From Bhargavaea ullalensis (lineage in GTDB: Bacteria; Bacillota; Bacilli; Bacillales_A; Planococcaceae), in NCBI RefSeq assembly GCF_040545425.1, contig NZ_JBEPLW010000008.1: a DNA stretch of 64,000 nucleotides; one strand, written 5' to 3'. Positions 18,852 to 27,190 of the stretch are shown here, piece by piece. Numbering within the stretch: the stretch's first letter is position 1; each line of letters starts with the position of its first letter. The notes under the pieces were generated by a model. It was given only the letters and a program-made list of their open reading frames with translations, was not told the origin of the DNA and ran no database searches. Both the position numbers and the translations under genes were made by a program.

Positions 18852-19847
18852 ATGAAAAAGGAAATCAGCTATTTAATTTTACTTTTAACACTCACCCTTA
18901 TGGTGGGTTGTACAGAGGCAGAAGATGCAGCCGTTGCAGATGAAACACGATCACAGGTAGAAACTACTGTTAGTACCGATGAAAACAGTGATGCGGACCA
19001 AAAATCGGTTGGAGAAGCCACAGCCGATGCAGATAACGACAATGAAGAAGCTGCCACTCCGGCAGCCAACGAAACGACAGCAGAAGAAAAACCAAACGAG
19101 ACAAATGATGAACGGTTCTCAGGATACAAACGGATTGAAGTGGATGGCGGGGATTTGTCTGGACACCGTGAACCTAAAGTCGCCGTCGATATTGGATTTG
19201 GAGACCGCGAGTATTGGGCGTTTACGAACGAACACGGGCAGCTGGTGCGGGTGATTGCCGACGAAATTATTCTGCAGGACGACAGCAGCGAGCCTGTAAC
19301 GTCAAATGGCAGATACTATAATGATGAAGCAAAGGTTCCGGGGGTTGAAAGTGACACTTTGGATGAGGGACATGTGATTGCCGATTCTCTCGGAGGGGTA
19401 TCGAATGCTTATAATATCACTCCGCAAGACAGCACGCTCAACCGGCACGGTGACCAAGCGTACATGGAAAAGGTCATTCGTGATGCAGGTGGGGTTACGG
19501 ATTTTGAAGCGATTATCACCTATCCAAACACGGAAACGCAGACCCCTTCGAGTTATCAATACACCTATACGTTGATGGGTAACGAGGTCGTTGATCAATT
19601 TGATAACGTGAACCCTGATCAAGTAAATGAATCACTCGGCTTAACAGACAGCAACACTGCGGATGAGCCTTCCGGTTCAACGGGTTCAACCTCTAATGGT
19701 GATATTTCAAGTATTGATACAGACGGTAATGGCCAGGTGACCATTAAAGAAGCAAAAGCAGCTGGTTTCAGTATGCCGATCACGAGTGATCATTGGTTAT
19801 ACGCCTATATGCGCGACAATGACGGAGACGGAATGGTTGGAGAGTAA
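18852..19847 (+). CDS. Secreted lipoprotein with DNA/RNA non-specific endonuclease domain and calcium-binding tail
   Basis: A 331-residue lipoprotein. The signal peptide ends in lipobox LMVGC with Cys20 as the lipid anchor. Residues 21-90 form an acidic Ala/Thr/Glu linker. The domain at about 95-260 contains DEGHVIADSLGG and, shortly after, an Asn-rich NITPQDSTLNRHGDQAYMEK, as in DNA/RNA non-specific endonucleases where the His is catalytic and the Asn binds Mg2+. The tail has an EF-hand-like DTDGNGQVTIKE near 292 and an Excalibur-like RDNDGDGMVGE at the very end. Likely an outer-surface nuclease for nutrient DNA or DNA uptake. It stands alone, with its own terminator. Confidence 0.8.
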   Translation: MKKEISYLILLLTLTLMVGCTEAEDAAVADETRSQVETTVSTDENSDADQKSVGEATADADNDNEEAATPAANETTAEEKPNETNDERFSGYKRIEVDGGDLSGHREPKVAVDIGFGDREYWAFTNEHGQLVRVIADEIILQDDSSEPVTSNGRYYNDEAKVPGVESDTLDEGHVIADSLGGVSNAYNITPQDSTLNRHGDQAYMEKVIRDAGGVTDFEAIITYPNTETQTPSSYQYTYTLMGNEVVDQFDNVNPDQVNESLGLTDSNTADEPSGSTGSTSNGDISSIDTDGNGQVTIKEAKAAGFSMPITSDHWLYAYMRDNDGDGMVGE

Positions 19848-19884
19848 GCCCTCGAAGATCGAGCAAAACCAGGATTAACGATTT

Positions 19885-19925
19885 CTCCCCCCTGCACCGT
19901 CCATTTGGCTGCGGGGGGATTTTTC
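19885..19925 (+). terminator. Terminator after nuclease lipoprotein gene
   Basis: A C6/G6 stem with one flanking A-T pair, a bulged T, three more inner pairs and a T-run. Confidence 0.7.
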
Positions 19926-20083
19926 TCTTATCCTGCCAGCGAACATAACTCGGACATGAAAAGGGTACGGGTCTACGGGATCAAGAATGGTGACCGGGAT
20001 TTTGCAATTCCGCATAATCACCCTGGATGCAACCCATTTTAAAGTTATAATTAACTAAGTCATAAACAAAAAGGACGGATGGA

Positions 20084-20272
20084 ATGAAATATAATAAATC
20101 AATTATGCTCAAGCTGATCAATGAACATCGGGAGTTGCATGATGAATTAAAAAGGCTGAAAGCGGAAATGGGCTTGGAGAAAAACTTTGCAGTTAAGGCG
20201 TTGTATCATTCATTTGTTGCAGAGGACGGCCCTTACATGAAGGAATACCAGGACTTGGACAGATTACGTTAA
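20084..20272 (+). CDS. Small hypothetical protein, 62 aa
   Basis: Not recognised. A short, charged, mostly helical protein (HRELHDELKRLKAEMG suggests a coiled coil at residues 14-30). A ribosome site AAAGGA precedes the ATG at slightly long spacing. It stands alone, facing the cold-shock gene, with a shared bidirectional terminator between them. No signal peptide or membrane segment. Confidence 0.55.
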   Translation: MKYNKSIMLKLINEHRELHDELKRLKAEMGLEKNFAVKALYHSFVAEDGPYMKEYQDLDRLR

Positions 20273-20340
20273 ATCGCATTGTACACTTTTTATCAATATG
20301 CAGATGCAGACCTAAGTAGTTAACGAAGTTAGGGAAATAA

Positions 20341-20370
20341 AAAAACAGGCCCTTTAGGGGGCCTGTTTTT
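20341..20370. terminator. Bidirectional terminator
   Basis: A perfect inverted repeat AAAAACAGGCCC / GGGCCTGTTTTT around a short loop. It serves the 62-aa gene on the plus strand and the cold-shock gene on the minus strand. Confidence 0.85.
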
Positions 20371-20385
20371 AACGACGATTGTAGA

Positions 20386-20586
20386 TTACGCTTTTTGAAC
20401 GTTGGCTGCTTGAGCGCCGCGAGGACCTTGCTCAACGTCGAATGTCACTTGCTGACCTTCGTCCAGCGTTTTGAAGCCGTCGCTTTGGATTGCGGAGAAG
20501 TGTACGAATACGTCGTCTCCACCTTCACGTTCGATGAAGCCGAATCCTTTTTCTGCGTTGAACCATTTAACTGTACCTTGTTCCAT
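20386..20586 (-). CDS. cspB: Cold-shock protein, CspA/CspB family
   Basis: A 66-residue single-stranded nucleic acid-binding protein of the cold-shock domain family. RNP1 KGFGFIE (residues 13-19) and RNP2 DVFVHF (25-30) are intact, and the length is standard for Bacillales. It acts as an RNA chaperone in the cytoplasm. The ATG follows GGGAGGCAAC. About 335 bases of non-coding DNA lie upstream, room for the long 5' leader usual in csp genes. Bacillales carry several copies, so the cspB symbol is approximate. Confidence 0.95.
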   Translation of the reverse strand: MEQGTVKWFNAEKGFGFIEREGGDDVFVHFSAIQSDGFKTLDEGQQVTFDVEQGPRGAQAANVQKA

Positions 20587-20922
20587 GTTTGTTGCCTCCC
20601 AGTGCGTGATCGCACATTGTATTACTATTGTTGCTCAAAGTATTAGCGAGATGAAAAGTGGTTATTCATACGATCCTTTACACCGAACAAAAATAATTAA
20701 CTTCATCATAACAGATGGAGGGAAAAACTGCAAATGGGAATCAGACTTTACAGCCTCATTAAAAATCTACCATCCATGTGCCCATTCGCTTTTCTCGCAT
20801 GAACCTTCACGAATTTCGTGGGCTTCATACGTATATCACCATCAAAAAGCTCCCCGCCGCCAGCGGGTTCACCCGACTGCGAGAAGGAGTTGGTTTCTGT
20901 TTCCGGTGTTATATTATATCAC
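20587..20922. other. Intergenic region upstream of the cold-shock gene
   Basis: No gene supported. It should contain the csp promoter and 5' leader (minus strand) and the downstream end of the Mrr-type gene. No clear terminator or repeat was seen. Confidence 0.4.
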
Positions 20923-21939
20923 TTAATCTGCGTCTTCTTCTTGAACAAGTGACCAGACCCTTTTTAAGGGTAACTCCGCTTGAAGTGTGTCTGGCAGAAC
21001 GGAGTAATTTTTTAGGAGAGCTTCAATAACTTCTCCGGAGTCCCAAAGTCTTATAGAAAAGTAGTGCCTTCGAGCTTCGGATAGTACTGACCGAGTAAAC
21101 CCTCCCCAACTTACCAATAGTCCCCGGTCTGCATTAAATGAATTCAAGGAACCTTGAAGAGCACGGAATACTGTCACATCCACAGGGGACTGGCTTGATT
21201 TTACTTGCACGCAAATCCGAGGCGAATCAAACCCCATTGGTCCAGAGCCTGCTAGTATATCAACACCACCATCGGGGCCTGGGTCTGACTGCATGGTGAT
21301 ATATCCTTCGGCTTCTAGTATGGCCTCAATAAGCCGGGTTAGATTGTGTCCTTTAAACTTCCTGTTTATGTAGTCTAGTATTTGATCGCGTGCAGCCTGT
21401 TCAATATCAATCTGTTCTTCATCAGTGCCCATTGGGGTGGTATCTGTTGTTGAGGAAGTCCCTTTTCCAAAGGCAACCCTTCTTATACGTTCCTCGGCAT
21501 TATTTCTTTGTATTTGACAAACTGTCATAAACGCACCCAGGGAATAAAGAATATCCTGATCAAATGCTGTGCGTGGTATTTCAGTATTAAGCCAGTCTAC
21601 AGGAAGGGTATGCCGAATATTGGGAGCTATATCTATTCTATAGGAATAAGGGCCTTTCACTACCCCAACTGCCACTGCCGAACTGTGCTTAAGCGGCAAT
21701 ACTACAAGATCACCCTTTTTTATTCTATTAGTGAATGTCCAAATTTGACCGACTTTATTGGAAGTTGTGTTTTTCTTGGATTCCGGGTAAGTTTGTTCAA
21801 ACAGCTCCCGTAAATTTTCTCTAGTTGTTATCGAGGATAAGTCAGGAAGCTCTTCCCATCCAATCACTGCCACATTATTAGTCAAAGCACTTTCTTCTTG
21901 TTCCCCATTTTTACCTGCCCTCACAAGCCACAGGGTCAT
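20923..21939 (-). CDS. Mrr-type restriction endonuclease with N-terminal EVE/PUA-like domain
   Basis: A 338-residue protein. The C-terminal Mrr-cat domain (PD-(D/E)xK fold) shows Asp227 in GPDGGVDIL and Gln245-Val-Lys247 in CVQVKSS, the D...QxK active site of Mrr enzymes. The N-terminal about 150 residues (WLVRAGKNGE, then KKGDLVVLP and VAVGVVKGPY) resemble an EVE-like reader of modified bases. This pairing suggests a type IV enzyme that cuts modified foreign DNA. It starts after a good GGAGG site and stands alone. It lies about 3 kb from the type III-like cluster, so the region is a loose defence neighbourhood. Confidence 0.8.
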   Translation of the reverse strand: MTLWLVRAGKNGEQEESALTNNVAVIGWEELPDLSSITTRENLRELFEQTYPESKKNTTSNKVGQIWTFTNRIKKGDLVVLPLKHSSAVAVGVVKGPYSYRIDIAPNIRHTLPVDWLNTEIPRTAFDQDILYSLGAFMTVCQIQRNNAEERIRRVAFGKGTSSTTDTTPMGTDEEQIDIEQAARDQILDYINRKFKGHNLTRLIEAILEAEGYITMQSDPGPDGGVDILAGSGPMGFDSPRICVQVKSSQSPVDVTVFRALQGSLNSFNADRGLLVSWGGFTRSVLSEARRHYFSIRLWDSGEVIEALLKNYSVLPDTLQAELPLKRVWSLVQEEDAD

Positions 21940-22027
21940 AAGTTTCCCTCCTTGTATTTATAATATCCTTACATGTTCCAATCAATAATTCTTCTTATAC
22001 ACAAGGGTATCAAAATTTCCACCAAAG

Positions 22028-22059
22028 AAACACCCCTACAAAATTTCACAGGGGTGTTT
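22028..22059 (-). terminator. Terminator after amino-acid permease gene
   Basis: Inverted repeat AAACACCCCT / AGGGGTGTTT with a 12-base loop, just past the permease stop; the T-run on the minus strand is short. Confidence 0.65.
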
Positions 22060-22063
22060 GATC

Positions 22064-23500
22064 TCACTCCGGCGACCGTTGCACACCCACCGGCGCCTTG
22101 CCGAACCCAACCGCCTCTTTCTTCCGGTAGAACAGGAAGTAGATGCCCACGACCCCTACCGCGACGAGGCTTGTCAGGATGACCTGCACCCGCATCGACG
22201 GGATGAAGAACATGGCGAGGTAGATGCCGGAGACGACGGCGATGGTGGCGTAGGTGAGGTACGGGAAGAGCCACATTTTCACCGCGAGTTCGCCTTGTTC
22301 GGCTTCGAGTTTCCGGCGCATCCTCAGCTGGGAGACGCTGATGATGAGGTAGACGAGGAGCGCGACGGCGCCGGATGAGTTGATGAGGAACAGGAAGACT
22401 TTGTCCGGCGAGATGAAGTTCAGGACGACCGCGACATACGAGAACACCGTGCTGAACAGGATGGCGCGTGTCGGGACGCCGCGTTTGCTGAGTTTCAGGA
22501 AGGCTTTCGGTGCGTCGCCTTTTTGGGCCATGCCGAACAGCATGCGGGAGTTTGCGTACAGCGCCGAGTTCAGGCAGCTGAGGACCGCCGTCAGGACGAC
22601 GAAGTTCATGATCTGCGCGGCCGCCGGGATGCCGATGTAGTCGAGCACGGCGACGAACGGGCTCACCAAGATGTTTGCCGAGTTCCACGGCAGGAGCGTG
22701 ACGACGACGGCGATCGAGCCGATGTAGAAGATGAGGATGCGCCAGATGACGCTGTTCGTCGCGGTCCGGACCGATTTCACCGGGTTTTCCGATTCGCCGG
22801 CTGCGATGGCGACGATTTCCGTGCCCATGAACGAGAAGATGACGACGGTGATGCCGAGCATGATGGCGCCGAAGCCGGACGGCATGAATCCGCCTTCGCC
22901 GATCAGGTTCATCGTTCCCGGAGCGCCGACACCCGGGTACCAGCCGAACAGGACGACGAGCCCGAGGACGAGGAACGCCGTGATGGCGACGACTTTGATG
23001 AGGGAGAACCAGTATTCGAATTCACCGAACGACTTGACGGAGAACAGGTTCGTCGCGGTCAGGGCGACGGTGAGGATGAGGCTCATGAGCCAGATCGGGA
23101 AGTCGGGGAGCCAGTACTGGACGATGGCCGCGCCGGCGAGTGCCTCGATCGCGATGACGACGACCCAGAAGAACCAGTACAGCCAGCCGATGGCGAATCC
23201 GGCCCACGGGCCGATCGCTTCATTCGCATAGGTGGCGAACGATCCGCTCGTCGGTTTGGCGGCGGACATTTCCCCGAGCATCCGCATAACGAGGACGACG
23301 ATGAGGCCGGCGAATGCATAAGACAGGATCGCCCCAGGTCCGGCGGAGTTGATGACAGCTCCGCTTCCGATGAAGAGGCCGGCGCCGATGACGCCTGCGA
23401 TCGAAATCATCGTAATGTGGCGGGTTTTCAGGTCGGACTTCATGCTGGGTTCCTGGAGTCCGGGTTCTTGTGGTTGGTGACTTTCGGTAGACAAAAGCAT
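22064..23500 (-). CDS. APC-family amino-acid permease (GabP-like)
   Basis: A 478-residue, 12-segment amino acid/polyamine/organocation transporter. The first helix carries the substrate-binding break GVIGAGLFIGSG, followed by the typical LGEMSAAKPTSGSF. It resembles gamma-aminobutyrate and proline permeases of Bacillales. Placed next to the pyrimidine/beta-alanine genes, it may import beta-alanine or GABA-like compounds, but this is inference. The annotated ATG has AAGGAG very close (two bases); an internal Met20 (MKSDLKTRH) is an alternative start that would give a normal APC N-terminus. A cre-like box lies upstream. Confidence 0.85.
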   Translation of the reverse strand: MLLSTESHQPQEPGLQEPSMKSDLKTRHITMISIAGVIGAGLFIGSGAVINSAGPGAILSYAFAGLIVVLVMRMLGEMSAAKPTSGSFATYANEAIGPWAGFAIGWLYWFFWVVVIAIEALAGAAIVQYWLPDFPIWLMSLILTVALTATNLFSVKSFGEFEYWFSLIKVVAITAFLVLGLVVLFGWYPGVGAPGTMNLIGEGGFMPSGFGAIMLGITVVIFSFMGTEIVAIAAGESENPVKSVRTATNSVIWRILIFYIGSIAVVVTLLPWNSANILVSPFVAVLDYIGIPAAAQIMNFVVLTAVLSCLNSALYANSRMLFGMAQKGDAPKAFLKLSKRGVPTRAILFSTVFSYVAVVLNFISPDKVFLFLINSSGAVALLVYLIISVSQLRMRRKLEAEQGELAVKMWLFPYLTYATIAVVSGIYLAMFFIPSMRVQVILTSLVAVGVVGIYFLFYRKKEAVGFGKAPVGVQRSPE

Positions 23501-23523
23501 TTCTCCTTCCAGCGCTTATCAAG

Positions 23524-23537
23524 CGTAAGCGCTTTCT
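23524..23537 (-). promoter_or_regulatory. Candidate cre (CcpA) site before the permease
   Basis: Minus strand AGAAAGCGCTTACG matches the cre consensus TGWAARCGYTWWCA at about 12 of 14 positions and lies about 25-40 bases before the start codon. Confidence 0.55.
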
Positions 23538-23703
23538 TTTTATTCGAAAAGTGAATCTATTCATTCATCATAAAGGCGCGGCCGGCAAGAGGAAATAGAC
23601 AGGACGTCAAATAAACAGCCGAACCGGCGGACGGAATGTAAAAGCAGGAACGCCGATTCGTGATTTGACCGCCAACCAATCAACCGCGTTCAGTCATTGA
23701 CAG

Positions 23704-23717
23704 AGTGTCCAGACACT
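23704..23717. promoter_or_regulatory. Inverted repeat, possible operator
   Basis: AGTGTC-CA-GACACT, a 6-bp perfect dyad next to a cre-like site, about 105 bases before the carbamoyl-hydrolase gene. The binding protein is unknown. Confidence 0.4.
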
Positions 23718-23721
23718 TGTT

Positions 23722-23735
23722 TGTAATCGTTTACA
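23722..23735 (+). promoter_or_regulatory. Candidate cre (CcpA) site before the hydantoinase operon
   Basis: TGTAATCGTTTACA fits the degenerate cre pattern with dyad symmetry. It suggests carbon catabolite control of pyrimidine or hydantoin use. Confidence 0.6.
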
Positions 23736-23822
23736 TACTGACCGCCGGCTGTGCCTAGCGGGAATGCTACAATGAAAACATAAACTTTTCTACTAATCAA
23801 TCTTTTGATCGGAGGGGAAGTC

Positions 23823-25076
23823 ATGGAGAAGGTGAACGGGCAGCGGCTCCGGGAGACGCTGGAACAGTTCAGTGCGTTCGGGGCGACGGTTGCGGGCGGC
23901 GTGACCCGGCTGTCGCTTTCCGAGGAAGATCTAGCGGCGCGGAATGAATTCCAGCGGCTTTGTGAAGAGGCCGGACTCTCGGTGACGGTCGATGATATGG
24001 GCAATATGTACGGTCTGCTGCGGGGGAAGAAGGACCTGCCGCCGATCGCGACCGGTTCGCATCTGGATTCGGTCGTGAAGGGCGGGCGGTTTGACGGCGT
24101 GCTCGGTGTGCTGGCGGCACTCGAGGTGGCCCGGACGATCATCGACCGGAATCTGGAACTGGATCATCCGCTAATGGTCGTCAACTTCACGAACGAGGAA
24201 GGGGCCCGCTTTGATCCCGCGATGATGTCCTCGGGCGTGCTCGCCGGGAAGTTCGACAAGGAAGAAATGCTCCGGTCTGCCGACCCGGACGGCGTGACGT
24301 TCGGCGAGGCTTTGAATGCGAGCGGGTTCCTCGGTGAAGAAGAGAACCGCCTGAAGGAAGCGGCGGCGTTCGTCGAACTTCATATTGAGCAGGGGCCGGT
24401 GCTCGAGCACCACGGCGAGGAGCTGGCGGTTGTGGAGGGCGTCATGGGCATGTGCTGCTACGAGATTTCGCTTCACGGAGAATCCAACCATGCCGGGACG
24501 ACGCCGGTTTCCATGCGCAAGGATGCGATGTTCGCCGCGGCGGGCGTCCTAAAGGACCTTCAAAGAAAACTGCTCAAGCTGCCGGATGATCTCGTGTTCA
24601 CGGCCGGGCGTATCAATGCCTATCCGAACATCCATACCGTCATTCCGAACCGGGTGACGTTCACGCTGGAAGCGCGCCACAAAGATCCGGATGTGATCCG
24701 CCGTGTTGAGGAGATCATCCAGGGACTGCCGGCAGAGGAAGCGGGCTGTGCGCTGGAAAGTCGGAAACTGTGGGGCCGGGACACCGTCGTGTTCAATGGG
24801 GCGGTCGTCGGCGCTGTGGAAAAGTCGGCGGAGGAACTCGGGTTGAACTACCGGAAAATGTACAGCGGCGCCGGCCATGACGCCCAGTTCATCGCAGGCT
24901 TCGTCCCGTCCGCGATGATCTTCGTGCCGAGCGCCAACGGCTACAGCCACCGCGAAGACGAACATACAACCTGGGAAGAATGCGCCCACGGAGCGGACGT
25001 TCTGCTCAACGCCATCCTGAAGCTGGACAAGGAGCTTTCTGAGCCGGGCCAGGAGGCGCAGGAGGCTGTGCAGTGA
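23823..25076 (+). CDS. Zn-dependent N-carbamoyl-amino-acid hydrolase (beta-ureidopropionase/allantoate amidohydrolase family)
   Basis: A 417-residue M20 hydantoinase/carbamoylase-type enzyme. Metal ligands are seen in order: GSHLDSV, GGRFDG, NEEGARF, VELHIEQGP and SHREDE near the C-terminus; HAGTTPVSMR is the lid-domain substrate motif. It should hydrolyse N-carbamoyl-beta-alanine to beta-alanine, CO2 and NH3. Because a dihydropyrimidinase gene follows immediately, that substrate is favoured over allantoate. The ATG at 23823 follows GGAGGGG; the in-frame TTG at 23805 lies upstream of that site. Cre-like and dyad sites lie in the leader. Confidence 0.9.
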   Translation: MEKVNGQRLRETLEQFSAFGATVAGGVTRLSLSEEDLAARNEFQRLCEEAGLSVTVDDMGNMYGLLRGKKDLPPIATGSHLDSVVKGGRFDGVLGVLAALEVARTIIDRNLELDHPLMVVNFTNEEGARFDPAMMSSGVLAGKFDKEEMLRSADPDGVTFGEALNASGFLGEEENRLKEAAAFVELHIEQGPVLEHHGEELAVVEGVMGMCCYEISLHGESNHAGTTPVSMRKDAMFAAAGVLKDLQRKLLKLPDDLVFTAGRINAYPNIHTVIPNRVTFTLEARHKDPDVIRRVEEIIQGLPAEEAGCALESRKLWGRDTVVFNGAVVGAVEKSAEELGLNYRKMYSGAGHDAQFIAGFVPSAMIFVPSANGYSHREDEHTTWEECAHGADVLLNAILKLDKELSEPGQEAQEAVQ

Positions 25077-25144
25077 AAACGGCGTTTTGATTCGCCGGCG
25101 ATGTTTCGCGAACGCTTTCGATGATGAAAAAGGAGTGACCACTC

Positions 25145-26560
25145 ATGAAAAAACTGATCACAGGCGGGACGGTCGTCACGGCGGCCGATGAATACCGGGC
25201 GGATGTGCTCGTGGAAGACGGGAAGGTGGCGCAGATCGGCCATGACCTGGACGCGGGCGGTGCGGAAGTGGTGGACGCATCGGGCCTGCTCGTATTTCCG
25301 GGCGGCATCGACCCGCACACGCATCTCGACATGCCGTTCAACAACACGGTGACCGACGATGACTGGGAAACGGGGACGATCGCGGCCGCACACGGCGGCA
25401 CGACGACGATCATTGATTTCTGCTTGACGGCGGGGGAGAAGCGGCTGAAGGATGCGGTCGTCAAGTGGCACGAGAAGGCGGACGGCAAGGCGGTCATCGA
25501 CTACGGCTTCCACCTGATGGTCGGCGAGCTGAATGAAGACACGCTGAGCCAGCTGCCGGACGTGCTGGAGGAGGAAGGGATCGCGTCGGTGAAGGTGTTC
25601 CTCGCGTACGCCCGCGAGTTCCAGGCGTCCGACCGCACCTTGTTCCAGGCGTTCAAAGTCGGCGCGGACACCGGAGCGGTCGTTCTCGTCCACTGCGAAA
25701 ACGGGTCGGTCATCGACGAGCTCGTCGACACGGCGCTCGCGGAAGGACACACCGAGCCGAAGTACCATTATCTCACACGTCCGCCCCAGCTTGAGGGCGA
25801 GGCGACGAAGCGGGCGATCGAGCTCGCGAACCTCGCCGGGGCGAAGCTGTACGTCGTGCACGTGACGTGCAAGGAAGCGGTCGATGAGATCATCGAAGCG
25901 CGCAACAAAGGCTATGATGTGCTCGGCGAAACATGCCCGCCGTACTTGACGCTCGACCAGACGTATCTCGAGAAGCCGGGCTTTGAAGGGGCGAAGTATG
26001 TGTGGTCGCCGCCGCTGCGGGAAAAGTCCAATCAGGACGTGCTTTGGCACGCACTCCAGTCCGGCCAGCTGCAGACGATCGGGTCGGATCAGTGTTCGTT
26101 TAACTTTAACGGCAAAAAACGCCTCGGCATCGACGACTTCTCGAAGATCCCGAATGGCGGACCGTTCATCGAGGACCGGTTCGGCGTCATGTATTCCGAG
26201 GGAGTGGCGAAAGGGCGGATCAGCCTCCAGGAATTCGTCGCGCTCGTCTCCACGAACGCCGCGAAGACATTCGGCCTGTTCCCGCAAAAAGGGACGATCG
26301 CAGTCGGCTCGGATGCGGACATCGTGCTGTTCGATCCAAACGTCGAGCGGACGATTTCAGCTAGCACCCACCATATGAACGTCGACTACAACGCATTCGA
26401 AGGAATGGAAGTCCGTGGCGAACCGGTCAGCGTCATGGTCCGCGGCGAGTGGGTCATCAAGGACCGAAAGTTCGTCGGCAACCCGGGGAGCGGCAAGTAC
26501 TTGCGCCGGAAGCTGGCGAATGCCAAAACGGTGCGGCAACAAGAAGTGATGCAAAGTTGA
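25145..26560 (+). CDS. hydA: Dihydropyrimidinase/hydantoinase
   Basis: A 471-residue cyclic amidohydrolase. The metal motif PHTHLD is near residue 58; the lysine to be carboxylated is in SVKVFLAYA near 150; further ligands are LVHCENG, VVHVTC and the Asp of GSDQCSF. These and the length fit dihydropyrimidinase, which opens dihydrouracil to N-carbamoyl-beta-alanine, the substrate of the gene upstream. A clear AGGAG site precedes the ATG. The dihydropyrimidine dehydrogenase (PreA/PreT) needed for the first step is not in the window. A strong terminator follows, after which an AT-rich sigma-factor module separates it from the rest of the pathway. Confidence 0.9.
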   Translation: MKKLITGGTVVTAADEYRADVLVEDGKVAQIGHDLDAGGAEVVDASGLLVFPGGIDPHTHLDMPFNNTVTDDDWETGTIAAAHGGTTTIIDFCLTAGEKRLKDAVVKWHEKADGKAVIDYGFHLMVGELNEDTLSQLPDVLEEEGIASVKVFLAYAREFQASDRTLFQAFKVGADTGAVVLVHCENGSVIDELVDTALAEGHTEPKYHYLTRPPQLEGEATKRAIELANLAGAKLYVVHVTCKEAVDEIIEARNKGYDVLGETCPPYLTLDQTYLEKPGFEGAKYVWSPPLREKSNQDVLWHALQSGQLQTIGSDQCSFNFNGKKRLGIDDFSKIPNGGPFIEDRFGVMYSEGVAKGRISLQEFVALVSTNAAKTFGLFPQKGTIAVGSDADIVLFDPNVERTISASTHHMNVDYNAFEGMEVRGEPVSVMVRGEWVIKDRKFVGNPGSGKYLRRKLANAKTVRQQEVMQS

Positions 26561-26603
26561 AAATAGAGAGGATCCGAGAACTGCTTCGGATCCTCTCTAT
26601 TTT
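26561..26603 (+). terminator. Strong terminator after dihydropyrimidinase gene
   Basis: AAATAGAGAGGATCCGA pairs perfectly with TCGGATCCTCTCTATTTT around a seven-base loop, followed by a T-rich stretch. Confidence 0.92.
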
Positions 26604-26671
26604 AATTTTGTTGAAAACGTGACGGGCGCATCCTCATCTGCGTCTAAGTGTATAGAGAAGGGGGAGCAGCT

Positions 26672-27190
26672 TTGGAAAAAGATGAGCTAACTGAGTGGTT
26701 CGATGAATATGGTGAGTCAATTCTAACCTACATACTTTTAATGGTGCGGAATTATCAACAGGCCGAGGATTTAACACAGGAAACCTTTATAAAAGCATAC
26801 AGGCATCAACAGCAATTCGAACATAAATCCTCCGTGAAAACATGGTTGTTTTCAATTGCACATAATGTGACGAAAGACTACTTTCGAAAAAAACACCCGT
26901 TACAACATTACCTGGGTTTAACTATGGAAGAGAAAGATGACAAACCAATGCCTGAGCAAATCGCAGCAATGGATTTTCAGAATGAGCAGTTGTATAAGAC
27001 CATTCAACAATTAAAACCTACTTATCGACATGTCATCATTTTGCGAAAGCTAAAAGAATTTTCAACGGAAGAAACGGCCCTCGTTTTAAATTGGTCAGAA
27101 AGCAAAGTGAAAATGACACTAAAAAGAGCGTTGGCTGAACTGAAAAATGAATTGGTTAAAGGGGGGATCACCAATGAGTTTCTTGGATGA
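26672..27190 (+). CDS. ECF-type RNA polymerase sigma factor
   Basis: A 172-residue sigma-70 family factor with region 2 (AEDLTQETFIKAYRH, residues 30-44 or so, then TWLFSIAHN) and region 4 (YRHVIILRKLKEFSTEETA followed by the WSESKVKM helix). It directs transcription of a small regulon when released from its anti-sigma partner, encoded next with a 17-base overlap. A TTG start at 26672 is chosen because GGGGGAG lies six bases upstream; an in-frame GTG at 26648 is less likely. Base use is clearly AT-richer than the flanking catabolic genes, suggesting separate acquisition. Confidence 0.85.
   Translation: MEKDELTEWFDEYGESILTYILLMVRNYQQAEDLTQETFIKAYRHQQQFEHKSSVKTWLFSIAHNVTKDYFRKKHPLQHYLGLTMEEKDDKPMPEQIAAMDFQNEQLYKTIQQLKPTYRHVIILRKLKEFSTEETALVLNWSESKVKMTLKRALAELKNELVKGGITNEFLG

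Noticed and set aside
20587..20922. Plus-strand open frame running into the Mrr gene region (MPIRFSRMN start)
   Set aside because: No ribosome site, overlaps the Mrr gene antisense, and no family resemblance.
22523..23554. Long plus-strand open frame opposite the permease gene
   Set aside because: The product is an implausible Asp/Arg/Glu-rich chain; the minus-strand frame is a well-formed APC transporter.
26600..26650. ECF-type autoregulatory promoter before the sigma-factor gene
   Set aside because: TGAAAAC and CGTC are present, but the spacing of 22 bases is too long for a normal ECF promoter.
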